Positions 13,401 through 25,400 of a stretch of 64,000 nt of DNA are shown one piece after another. The stretch spans positions 46,246,782 through 46,310,781 of the forward strand of contig NC_134833.1 in the NCBI RefSeq assembly GCF_004210375.1, in the 5' to 3' direction. The notes under the pieces were generated by a model, which ran no database searches, was not told the origin of the DNA, and worked only from the letters and a program-made list of their open reading frames with translations. The translations under genes were made by a program, and so were the position numbers. Position 1 is the stretch's first letter; the number at the start of each line of letters is the position of its first letter. The stretch comes from Tachypleus tridentatus. Its lineage: Eukaryota; Arthropoda; Merostomata; Xiphosura; Limulidae.

Positions 13401-16400
13401 ATATTGCCGCGCGAAGGTTGTTTGCTAATCTGGTAAAACGGACTGAATCCATTATTAAGGCGACCTCCAGTACTAAACACAAACACACTGCTGCCTGTTC
13501 AAACAAAACGTGAAATTTCTCAGAGCTTAAAGACTGGTGTAGAAGGTTTGGTTTATTTTGTTTGGAATTTCGCGCATAGCTACACCAAGGGCTATCTGCA
13601 CTAGCCGTCCCTAATTTAGCAGTGTAAGACTAGAGGGAAGGTAGTTAGTAATCACCACTCACCGCCAACTCTTGAGCTATTCTTTTACCAACGAATAGTG
13701 GGATTGACAGTAACATTATAACGCCCCCACTGCTGAAAGGGCGATCATGTTTGGTGTGACGGGGATTCGAACCCGCGACCATCGGATTACGAGTCGAGTG
13801 CCTTAACCACCTGGTCATGCTAATAGTTAATTTATTATGTCTGCATTTTTGGCACATTAACTCATGTCACATTAGTGAGATATTCAAAGGGTGCAGGTTG
13901 TCTGTAAAACTGAAGAATTGTTGTTGCTTTTATTAAGCTTAAATATGCACAAAAGTTTTTTGTGCTCTGCCCACCGTGGGTATCGAAACCCGAAATTTGA
14001 TGTTGTAAGCCTTTAGTCGTAAAAATGACCCAGCGAAGGGCATGAAGTTGAAGAAATCTCTAAACCTAGGCTGTGTTTAAAAGATAATTCTAACTTAACT
14101 CTCATATATTGTTTTGTTTGAAATATCTGCCACAAAAATGATGAGGTATTTAGTTCATCAGCTTTGGATCGAATATTGTATTTAGAAATGACAAAGGAAA
14201 CAATTTATGATGAGAATTTGTTTACTTTTAATTTCTGCTTCAAAAAGTTTTGGTTTGTTGCTAGTTGAAACAGTCCATATAACAGGTTTAGTTAGGTTTC
14301 TGACTAAAGGAGTAAAATTTCAAAATGTGAAAAAGCTTCGAGAATGTGGGTTTAAAATATGCTATAGAGCTAAGTATACTCTGGTTGTTTAAGGCATCTG
14401 AGAATGAGAGCTTGTCATTCTGTTGATTTTCAATAGTAAGATTTTCATTGGAATGTTTACCATTTAAAAACTGGATAAATTCATTTGTCAACTTAACATT
14501 TTTTACACTTAAAAAAGTTTCATCAATGTATCTCCTGTAATTCTGTAATGTAAGGCTAGAAATGCTGAGGACAAGACTTTAACCAAACGTTTCATAAAAG
14601 CACAGAAGAAAGTTAGCAAGAATGGATGAAGCTACTCCATTAATATGTATTACCGTTAAACATACAATGTGATTGTTACGTCGTAAAACGTTAACGTGTT
14701 TAAAAACAATAAAAAAAATACTTTTTTAAGAACTTGGATAAAAAAAGAACGTCAGTATCATCGGTTACTGACAATGAAAACACGTTTAAAATATACTTCT
14801 AACACATCGAATATTTTTCACTAGTTGAAATTCTCTAAGAAACATAGCTAAGAAATTGTGTATCTTGAAGTGTATCTCTACAGAAACAATGTGATGAGTT
14901 CAGTGAAAGTGTGACCGTAAAGGAAATCCGATTTCAATATTTCATTGTAAAACTACTTTTTTGAGACTAATATGAAAAATAAAATCTTTATAAAATTTAC
15001 AGGAAGACAGATTTTTATTAAGCGGTATTCGATAATTTTTTTCAAACTTTTGGCGAGTTAGTGCAGCATACGTTTCAAAATCACTCGTAAAAATGAGATA
15101 AATAAAAATCTTGTATCAGTCACATATTTGTCCACAGACTTGAATGCTATATTTTATAGAATAAGAAACACACATTTCACAAAACTAATTGGATTCATGT
15201 GCAAGAGGAAGGCGAAAGGGAAATGAATCGTACAAAAAGAAATAATATTCGAAAAACATATCGAGGAAAATGAGTAAATAAATTAAAAGATAAAGGGAAG
15301 GATCAAACGGACAAAAGGTAAAACAAACAAACATTAATTCATTCCCAGTATACTACATGACTAATTCAATATTAGGTTACTTTTCCTTAAAATCTCAATG
15401 AATTTTTTTTTAACTTCAAAAATTTCTTCATTCACCGACCGCGGCTTAGCGGTAAGTCTGAAGACTTATAATTCTAAAACCAGGTTTCGATGGCACAGAA
15501 CAGAAGTGTAGATTTGTGCTAAACTACAACCAATAAAAGAACTTACTGACTGTCTTAGTTGCTGCGTGGAAGAATCTTGTAAAATATATAGATCAGAAGA
15601 AGTTTCCGGGAATAAATGTAGTTCAGTGGCGCTAGATGGCGCTGCATCGCTGGTGATGATTTCAACGTGTTTCATTTCTGTTAAGTCAAAATTGAAAATG
15701 CAACTTACTTAGCTTTTCATTCGAACTAGAAATCTTTCTATAAAACGTATGTAAGCAAGTAACAGAAATTTTATAATTTATGATACGAGCAATGGAATTA
15801 AAAGTCAAATACACTGTAGGAATATTCATAAATCATAACTTGTAGTTAGATATTGATAGATAATACAGAGATATTCTACCAAACTATTTAAGTATTTGTT
15901 CGGTGGGTTTAAAATGAGTATTGAAGATTTTAGTGTTACAGAATTATAACCTTTTTTCCAGAGGCACAGCAGTATGTCTGAAAACTTAGAACGCCAGGAA
16001 GCGGGTTTTGACAAGTTTGTGCTTAATTACAAAAAACAAACAGAATTATGAACAAAGAAATCTATAAATTTTAGGTTCGTATAACTAGTGTATGACTGTT
16101 TAACGTAAGTGATCATCTTTTATATAATAAATGCACTTAATCATAATTTAATGTTTTCCCACAAAAACTGAATATTATTTCATATTTCAAAATAATCAAA
16201 ATAATTTAAGGAATATGCGCGACCTCCAGAGTAACCTCTCGGACTCTGAATCCAAGGATTTATAATTCACGATTCATTGCCACAAAAATGCATTTCACAC
16301 TCTCACTCGATGGGTGCATGAGAAGAGTGACAGTCAATTTCCGTTATCGATTAAATGGTAATTGGTGACATTGTCTAACTGCCATTCGCACTGACTGTCA

Positions 16401-19400
16401 GTTCAAAATTAATTCAAAAACATAAATGATAATATAATCATAAAACAGGAGTGGAATCGAAAATTTCAACAGGAAGGGCATTTATAAGCATATAGACTAA
16501 AAATGGGTGCAAGAACCCCTAGGGTTGTGATACAGCCAGAAAGAATGATCTGTGTAACAAATGCTTTGGTCATTTTTCTTTTTTAAACAGAAAACTACAC
16601 AATAATCTATCTGCTACCTGTTCATCACAGGATATAAACCCCGGATCTAAGTAATGTAAGTCTGTGAACTTATTGCCAAATCACTGGAGACCGGCTATTT
16701 GGACCGAATAATTGGATATATCTTTCATTATTTTGATTTGAACAAACACTAATTAAATAACTTTGTGTAGTTTGTTTTACGGAAATCTAAAAATTTAATT
16801 AAAGTGTTTGGTTTTAACATCTCGTTCTCCGAAAAGTTAAAAATTAATTATTGTTTAATGAATTTGTGTTGAAGTACAATTAAAAGAAAATTATTATTAT
16901 TGGCTTTTAAAGTTTTATAGCTGTATTAAATAAACTTTGGAACACTATTCATTATTAGATTTACCTTAATGAATAAAAAACAATATTATCACGATTCAAT
17001 TTCATGTTTCTAAGTGTTACATGGTAGAAGGCTCAGTGAAAACTTTACTGTTTGAAATCCGCTAAAATTTATTTAACGTAATTGGGTTGTTATTAATTAA
17101 ATGATTAAATGTTCGTCCATTACATCTCATACTAATTTTTATAAATTACCGGTAGGTGTCTACAAACACACAGCTTCCTTAAATGTTCTAAATTACACTA
17201 TCAAGAGGTACATGCCTATAGTTTGCCCTTGATTAATAGTTTCCAACTTCCAGATCACTGTTCACCATCAACCTTCAGAGTTTTTTGGATATGTTATAAA
17301 ATGTTCTAATGCCCTTTAATTTTTATTTTTACACTTTTGATAGTCATTTCAATTTTAACCCAATGCTACTTAGTATCCATTTACCAAAATCTTAAAGCCA
17401 CGAAACTTTCAAGGATTTATATCCCCAGAATACTTACAAAGTCAGTTAGATAACGTGTTAAAGTTATTTACATTAATATGAACAGATCACCGTGGAGTCA
17501 TCGAAATAAGTGTCTTGCAAAGCCGGGGACATTTGCTAGTTTCAATACTGTTAGGATGGATACGTGTACGTGTAAATAGTTTGGAACTCATGCATAACTA
17601 AAAATTAAAAAATAGTTAGTATCACAGATTGGAATGAATTTACACCTCTAAAAATAACATACATCGAAAAAAGAGGTAAATTAATAGGTGGTAATATTAC
17701 GTTGTTTTTATTAATTAATTAATCGATATTTCTTTTTCTTGTTTTCAATTGACATTTTTTTAATGAATCTTGGTCAGATTAAAGTTTGGACCGAACTAAA
17801 GATATTGTATCGTCCTTGTTTATGAATTCAGTCTCTCATGATCAGTCCCTTACCTGGAATAACATCAGGACATTTCTCTTCGTATGTTGTATCTCTAGAT
17901 ACTTCTTCACTGACAAATGATTCTTTTTCTAGCGGTTCGGAATATTTGCTGTCAATGAAAAATTATAGCGCTTTAATGTTTCAGCGTAATTTTACAACGC
18001 TAGCTTTAAACTGAAACACCACCAACAACAAAAAACAACAACAACAACCATTCAACACGTTCGTCTATTTAACTATCTTGATGGCAAAAAAAGGATAAAT
18101 TTGCATACTTACAGATCTTGCGCGTCAAACTTCCTTCTTCCTGCAAAAGAAACAGGTGTGTTTTAAATATTCAAGTTTTTATAAATATACTTTGATTTAG
18201 GTGCATAAGCGTACAAGTTACATTGTATACTATTTAACATTGTATTTATTTTACCCTGAAATGTAAATAGGTTTATTAATCGTAAAAGCTTCAGTTATGG
18301 TTTTGTGCATGAATTATAAAGAAAATAAACATATCTTGATTCATTATGTTAAAAAACACGTATTTTTAAGAATGATAAAGATGAAATAAAAGCCCTAAAA
18401 CCCGAGTCCTTTGAGAGGTGGACCTCTCTTCTTCAAGAGAAAACTGCTACTGGTTTGTCCTTGAAAAGTAAAGGTCCACCATTCAAAAGCGCTCAGGATA
18501 TAAGGTTTATATTCCAAATTTCCTTGATAAATGTATCACTTAACGGATTAAGTGTTTTGCAACAGGTCTATTTTTAACATTAAAGTTGAGATTTCGTAAT
18601 AAAGTTGATAGTTATATTAAGATAAAGGATAAAATTGCATGCATGTGTTACATGGCATTTCAATTACCATCAAATCTCAGTTTCACGTGTATAAAAATAA
18701 AAAAGTGTTTCACATCGTAGGTAAGAATTCATCAGTTCTGAAACTTAATTATTCAATAATATAATATGTGTAACCATTAGGGTGTCCCAAACGAAACTCG
18801 AATTTGGGTGCCGTGTGAATTCCCATTGATATTCACATAATTATGCTAAAAATCCACACTTTGCTCATCTATGATGATAGAAGTGAATGAAGTATTCCAT
18901 AAAACATTATTATTGATTTTATTGATAATATTATTGATTTTTTGTTATAAGCAGGCTAATTATTATTTTTAACTTTATTTTTAGATAAATATGCCACCTA
19001 AAAAAAATGGCCATCTAAACCTAGATATTCACAGAGAAAAGAAATGTTCCTTCTATACCACCCTATAGCCCTGTTATCAGAAAACAAATTGGTGAGCTTG
19101 AGGTTTTGTCATTAGGAGGTATTTATGGGTCAACCAACATGTTCAAAAATTGAAGTGCAAGTCAATCAAAGAGAAAATTTCCTGTTCACATGCACTCAAT
19201 TCAAGTGATCTGATCTGTCAAGGCAATGATGGTTGTTGTGAATCAACTATAGGAATTCGAAGTTTTGTCTTGTAAAGGAAATAATAGTTATTTGGGAGTT
19301 GGCAGGCTTTGGAACATGTTTTATTATGTCTGGAACAGCAATCAGAAACACAATAGAAAACTTCTTTAAAAAGTATAAGGATCTTAAAAGAAGTAAGAGA

Positions 19401-22400
19401 TTGCACTAAAAAATGAGATATTTTCTTAGAAAGCTCTCATATTTCTGGACAAACCAGACGAATTATTTGACAAAACCAAAGATCTAGTTCAAATGATAAA
19501 AAGTAATGATTTCAGATCGAGTGAAGATATGGAATAAGACACTCTTTTTTACAATACTACAGAGAAAGAAAAAGTAGTGATGTTGTAAAGTGACAAAATG
19601 TGAAGAGAAGATCAAAAACAGTAAAAAAAAGAATAAAACATCTTAAAGGATAAAACAGTGGAAACACGAGAAAATAGCAAGATTAGTTTTTGAAAATGAA
19701 GAAGATGAGCACGAGACCAGTTTAAGTAAACACCAGACAAAAGATGATGATGATGCTTATGTTCGCATGATGAAAATAAAAGTACTTGTGAAAGTTCAAG
19801 CTACAGTAAAGAATGTCATCATTTTTATATAACAAGAAAAAAACTCTAGTAATAGTGATAAAATCATTTTAGAGGCCTATCTCAATCAGCTCATGGAACA
19901 TGTGGTTCTGATTACCACTAAACCTGTAATCGAGGTGCGGCCTATATTTGAACTCAAAGGTACTATTTTGGAATTCAATGGAATTGACATTAATGATCTC
20001 AGTCTTTCTTGATCAAATGTTCAAAAAAAGAAATGAAAAATTATAGAATCTTAAGCTGCAGGCATCAGAGAAGATAAGAAAAGAAGTCAAATTCCGAATG
20101 TTAATATTATCCTCCACTTCGACATAAAGATAGTGAAGGAACTGGAGGAGGAGAGAAACATTATGGTTGGTGTGTGTTTTAAGGCTTGCAGTTAGTACCA
20201 CTAACCTATTGACAGAATAAATTGATTTTCTTCTAGGAATCATCCAAATAAATTCTTCAAAAGGTCATAAGTACGCAGTTAGCGTGTGTGTTTTTTTATA
20301 GCAAAGTCACATCGGGCTATCTGCTGAACACATCGAGGGGAACCGAACCCCTGATTTTAGTATTGTAAATCCGTAGACTTACCGCTGTACTAGCAAGGGG
20401 TACGCAGTTAGCCTTTACAACCTTCTTTAATATTATGATACCACAGATCAGGTCATAGTAGTTTGTTGCGACACCACTTCATCTAACACAGGCTAGTAAA
20501 ATGAAGCAATTGCTTACCTGATAAGAATTTTGGAAAAACCTTTACCGTGGCTCATGTATCGTCATCCCAGTTATGAGTACACATGTGATAGAGGCAAAAG
20601 ACTAAAGGCCCAAAAAGATAAATGTATCAAATTTGAAACAAATGCAGCCTGATATATGCCATGATGTAAATAAGATAGAAAAGTTTATCAAATTTCTTTG
20701 GCACTTGATTAAAATTGGTTTTCAGATGTTTGAGCTAGCACTGCAAACTCTAAAAATGAAGTACTAAACTGTGATCTGCTTTCACCAGAGTCTAATCTTC
20801 TCTTTCATCGTTTTGGTTTTGTTTGTTTGGAATTTCGCACAAAGCTACTCGAGGGCTATCTGTGCTAGCCGTCCCTAATTTAGCAGTGTAAGACTAGAGG
20901 GAAGGCAGCTAGTCATCACCACCCACCGCCAACTCTTGGGCTACTCTTTTACCAACGAATAGTGGGATTGACCGTAACATTATAACGCCCCCACGGCTGG
21001 GAGGGCGAGCATGTTTGGCGCGACTCGCGAACGCCTTAACGCGCTAGGCCATGCCAGGCCTCCATCGTTTTGGTATTAAAAGGAGTCAACTAGAAACTTG
21101 GTAAACCGGAGGCAAAACAACATTTGAAGATGATAAATGTGAAACTTAATGACAATTTTACGCAGTAGTTAAACAGCTTAAAGTGACAAACGACTTTGCC
21201 GAAAGATTTATTAAGCTAGCTCAGGATTATATAATGTCAACCCCTAATTTGGAAAAAAGGAAATGTTTTCATGTGACTCACCGTCAAAGGCAGATTTTTA
21301 ACAAAGACATTGCGAGAAGGACATAAAGAATCTTGTCAAAAAGAAAAAAAGATTAATTATTTTGTTCAAAATTACACTTTTAGTGATTTTTTGTAATTTA
21401 TGATATTTTCTGTGTGAAAAAATCAATAAATATTTTAAAAACTAAAATTATATTTGGTGTATAGATAATAATAGGTGTTATATTGTTTTTATTTATAATA
21501 ATAGGTGTTATATTGTTTTTTATAGATAATAATAGGTGTTATATTGTTTTTTCCTTTGATATTTCTGAAAATACTTCATTCTGTTCTAATTGTCCTAAAA
21601 CATAAAAGTTTTTCAATAGTCTCTTTATACCCTATAAATGGGAATCAAAAAGCGCCCACAGCTCAATTAAAATATTGTCTAACTTGGGACACACTAATAA
21701 CCATTCTATGTTAATTATGTCATAATTACTGAATATTTTTCCTGAAGATTCTAAATTCCAACTACTATTAATAGTACTTCTGCTTTTTGTCTTCTTAAAT
21801 TAGATTTCTGAATCTCACGACTCAGCAGATATCGAGATCTATCGATAAATGCCAAGACATCATTATTTAACAAAAGATTTCCTGTATTATGGAAGCTATA
21901 TCAGCTAGCTTTTCTTTATCGAAGTGTACATTTTTTAAAGTAGAGTTCAGCGGGTAGACCAGAACAACTATGTTGGGTATGATCTGTATTTGTGAGTTAA
22001 AATAATTTATTTTCAATTAGGTCTGTTTTTGGTTTTGTTGAGTTTCGCACAAAGCTACTTGGTAGCTACCTACACTACCTGTTACTTCTTGTGAAGTGAT
22101 AGTTTATAGGAAAGGCAATTAGTCTATTCCACTCATTAACTCTTTGGTTACTCTTTAGCAACGAAATGTGAAAATGACCGTAACATTATAACGTCCCCAC
22201 TACAGAAAGGTTGAGCAGATTCGATGGAGAGATTGAAACTCGCCGCCCGCAAATTACGTTTGGTATGATATGGTATGGTTTGAATGTCATGAAAAAGTAA
22301 GTGAGGGCTATCTGCGTTAGCCGTCCCTAATTTAGCAGTGTAAGACTAGAAGGAAGGCAGCTAGTCATGATATCCCACTGTCAGTTTTATTATCAACTAA

Positions 22401-25400
22401 TAGTGGAATTGACCTTTACCTTATAACGCCTCCAAAGCTGAAAAGACGAACATGTTTGGTAGGACAGGGATTCGAATAGAGCGCCCTAACTACCTGGCCA
22501 TGGCAAGTCGCAGATTGCGAGACTAGTGACCTAACCACTAGGCAATATCAAGCCATTCTATTGGTAGGGTATTTTTCAGTTTTAAACTTGCTTAATGTAA
22601 ATTAAAGTCACCTTCCCTAATAAATATTTGGAAAGAGCTGATATAGAATTGTACAATTTACCAAAGAACTGTAGACAAAGTTTACAATATTACTTCTATG
22701 TTCACTTCAACTTCCAATTAAATGTGAATTTCATAACGCTTATCTTAAAACATGCCGGTTTATATAAAAACAGTAACTTACAAGAAAAATCGATTTTAAG
22801 CAATGAAAATGTTCTTTATACATTTATTCTGTATACTTATGGTATTACATGTTTATTATGTTTCATAAGAGCGTTGCAGCTTTTATTAAAATTATTAACA
22901 TTGATGTTTGCTTATATAAAACTATTACGAGCTTTCTTCACATTCTTCCTTCTTTCTTTCTCGCTTGTTTTTGTGCAACAGTTTTAAAAAATGTACAAAA
23001 GAAAAATAAGTATATTTTTTAAGATATGTAATAAATTTGAAGAACCTCATTGTGTTCCATTGAGTATAACATCACAATACAGAGAATACGTGTTTTAATA
23101 TAATTTTTCTCACCTTTTCTATGAGAGAGTATTGTGTTTTTGAGCAAGGTAGCAGCACAGACAGCTATCAGGATCAACATCACCACTACAGACACAGCTA
23201 TCAGAATCGGTTTCACTGGCAAATTCCAAGTTTTATCTATACGCAAAATAACAACAGAACTCCATAATTATGTTTTTGTCTACTTTCGACTGTGTTTATT
23301 TCAACAGATTACAAATTACGTATAAAAGTACAGTTAACGTTTCCTTTTCTATAAATACAGCTGCGATAATTCAACTTTCAGGCTATTTGTATATATTATT
23401 TCGTTACTTTTCAACTAACAATGGTTATAATGCTATTATAAGTTAAATAACTTTTCTCTGTATTGTACAGCAGAGATCTTATTACAATAAAGACAAATGT
23501 TTGTTGAAATTATCACCTCATGAAGTTTAAAGATGTAGTTTTTATATTGTAATGACACATAAAGATTCAAGATACAATTTGTAACGATGATATTATCGAA
23601 AATTTATAACACAATTGATATTATTTTTCTCAATTTGGAAATAAAATTAAAATCCTAAAGAATTTTTCGATTTAATAAAAAATACCATAAATATGGGAGT
23701 ATAGTCACACTCTGATGAATGGGTTACAACTGAAATAGAGGGAGTATAGTCACATTCTAATGAATGGGTTACAAGTGAAATAGATTTTCGCAATGCTTGC
23801 TTAGAATAGTTACTATGCGAATGTTTTAAACAATAACGTTGGTTAATAATGACCTTGACAATATGTTTAGAGAATCTGACATAGAAAGTTGGCCGTGTGC
23901 ATTTAAAATATACAATTTATATCTATCTAGAGACAATGGTTTAAAACATATAGCTGTAATTATCGACCTAAACAGAAATCCATAGAAAAATCACCCATAC
24001 TGGACTATACAGTCCCTGGAATTCAGCACATGAAACAAACAAAAATTTAATATGTTAATAAATCAAATAAACACAGCCACAAAACTATACTCACCCGATA
24101 AAATTAACGATGAAATCAACAAAACAAAACAACACTTCATCACATCAACAAATTTCCTCGAAAAAACCCTGGAAAAATTATACGCACACACCTAGACCTA
24201 CAACAAACAAACAACAATAAATCCCAAGATACAACAAACTACAAAAACCTTACATTGCTGCATACCATATATTCCCGACATCAGCGAAAAAATAACCAAC
24301 ATTTAAAAATACTTATAACAAAACACAACATTCCAGTAAACACCAAATTTATTCAAACACCAGGTACAAAACTGAAGTCCGTGTCATGTAAAAACTACAC
24401 TAACAAACATAATACCAACATTATTTATAAAATAAAATGCAACAACTGCCACAAAGTCTATATTGGAGAAACAAGCAGAAAAATTGACACTAGACTCAAA
24501 GAACACAAAAACAAAACACCTTCACACGTTTTTGAACACTGTAAATCAAACAAACACAACATAACCATAGAAAACACCCGGGTACTAAGTAGGGAAACAA
24601 ACGCAAAATCTAAGAAGCCCTACTTATACAAAGAATAAAACCAAAATTAAACCAAAATAAGGAACACTTTTATACCTACACTAATTAAAAACCTAATATA
24701 TACTGCAGCGCCCCCTAAAATCCTGTACCTGTTTACACTTTCGTCCCTCACACATGCCTGGCAACGGTCAGTTGCAAATTCTTTTTGTTAACCTAAAGAT
24801 GACGTAAGAAGGTCGAAACGGTGTTCTCTACCTTATTTTAATGAAAGTTTTATGACCCATATCAGCCGTCCTGAGATATATTTTTACTACAAGTGGGTTT
24901 CTCGACATCACAAAACACTGTTTAAGATATGTTTTTGGCTCAAAATAGCAAATTGAAATATTTTTAGTTCTATCCAAATAGCGAGTTATGGTAGTATTTT
25001 AATAATAATATTGACTATGTTAAATAGTATATTAACATAATCTGTCATAAGTAAAACGTAAAACTTATCGAGTTGTGCTGCAACATGATGTAGATAAAAT
25101 CGTACTTTTGTATAGAAATAGAGACGAAATGCATTTATGCAGTGCCATGTTTCAGTTGATTCCAAACAATAAAACGTTGCATGTACACGTGTTATGGTGC
25201 AAACTCTTTTTTCTGTTTATTAACATCTCACTGTAGCATTACAAAAAAGTAAAACAAGTTTTCAAATATACTAAGCAAAAAGCAATTTCGTAAAGTGCAG
25301 TGTGATAAAAATATCGCAACGTGTAAAAACTTTATTTTTGGAAAGCGTAACGAAAGTCAGCTTTCAGAAGAGCAGCTTAGATGATAGAATTATAAGGTAT

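Larger units (their letters stand above)
7454..15546. other. Intron 11 (8.1 kb): repeats only
   Basis: Between exons 11 and 12. It holds a short tandem repeat (8026-8195), SINE fragments of all three families, a CA microsatellite, repeat copy B, and a Penelope-like reverse-transcriptase fragment (14300-14665). A GC-richer open stretch at 13301-13494 behind a good acceptor is discussed in findings. Confidence 0.65.
15678..17853. other. Intron 10 (2.2 kb)
   Basis: AT-rich. It holds two family 3 SINE remnants (15955-16048 on plus and 16566-16692 on minus). I see nothing else. Confidence 0.65.
18991..21345 (+). pseudogene. Decayed transposase-like gene of the hAT-like element
   Basis: Fragments are in order on the plus strand. 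A start MPPKK lies at 18991. QVIVVCCDTTSSNTG is followed by two stops, then AIAYLIRILEKPLPWLMYRH and SYE at about 20444-20580. QLKVTNDFAERFIKLAQDY lies at about 21175-21235. The D-T-T-x-S-N-T-G / R-H-x-x-x-E / N-D-x-A-E-R series recalls a group of arthropod transposase-like proteins I have seen without a firm name. In hAT enzymes the first aspartate is catalytic. Many stops and frame changes make it non-functional. Confidence 0.6.
18779..21697 (+). mobile_element. Degenerate hAT-like DNA transposon with TIRs and 8-bp target duplication
   Basis: The left end begins AGGGTGTCCCAAAC. The right end is TTGGGACACACTAA, whose reverse complement matches with one mismatch over the TGTCCCAA core. TAACCATT flanks both ends (18771-18778 and 21698-21705), an 8-bp target duplication as expected for the hAT superfamily. 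The inside is a decayed transposase-like gene. Two SINEs with their own target duplications inserted later. Confidence 0.75.
18141..23113. other. Intron 8 (5 kb): hAT-like transposon and SINEs
   Basis: Mostly filled by the hAT-like remnant (18779-21697) with two nested SINEs, then by two or three tandem-lying family 1 SINE remnants (22021-22556). The 119-codon plus-strand open frame at 22628-22987 is low-complexity hydrophobic sequence and I do not call it a gene. Confidence 0.65.

Noticed and set aside
22628..22987. 119-codon plus-strand ORF as a gene
   Set aside because: Low-complexity, Phe/Leu-rich sequence in AT-rich intron, with no family, no splice context and no conservation argument.
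23134..23325. Plus-strand 63-codon ORF
   Set aside because: Shadow of the transmembrane exon on the minus strand.
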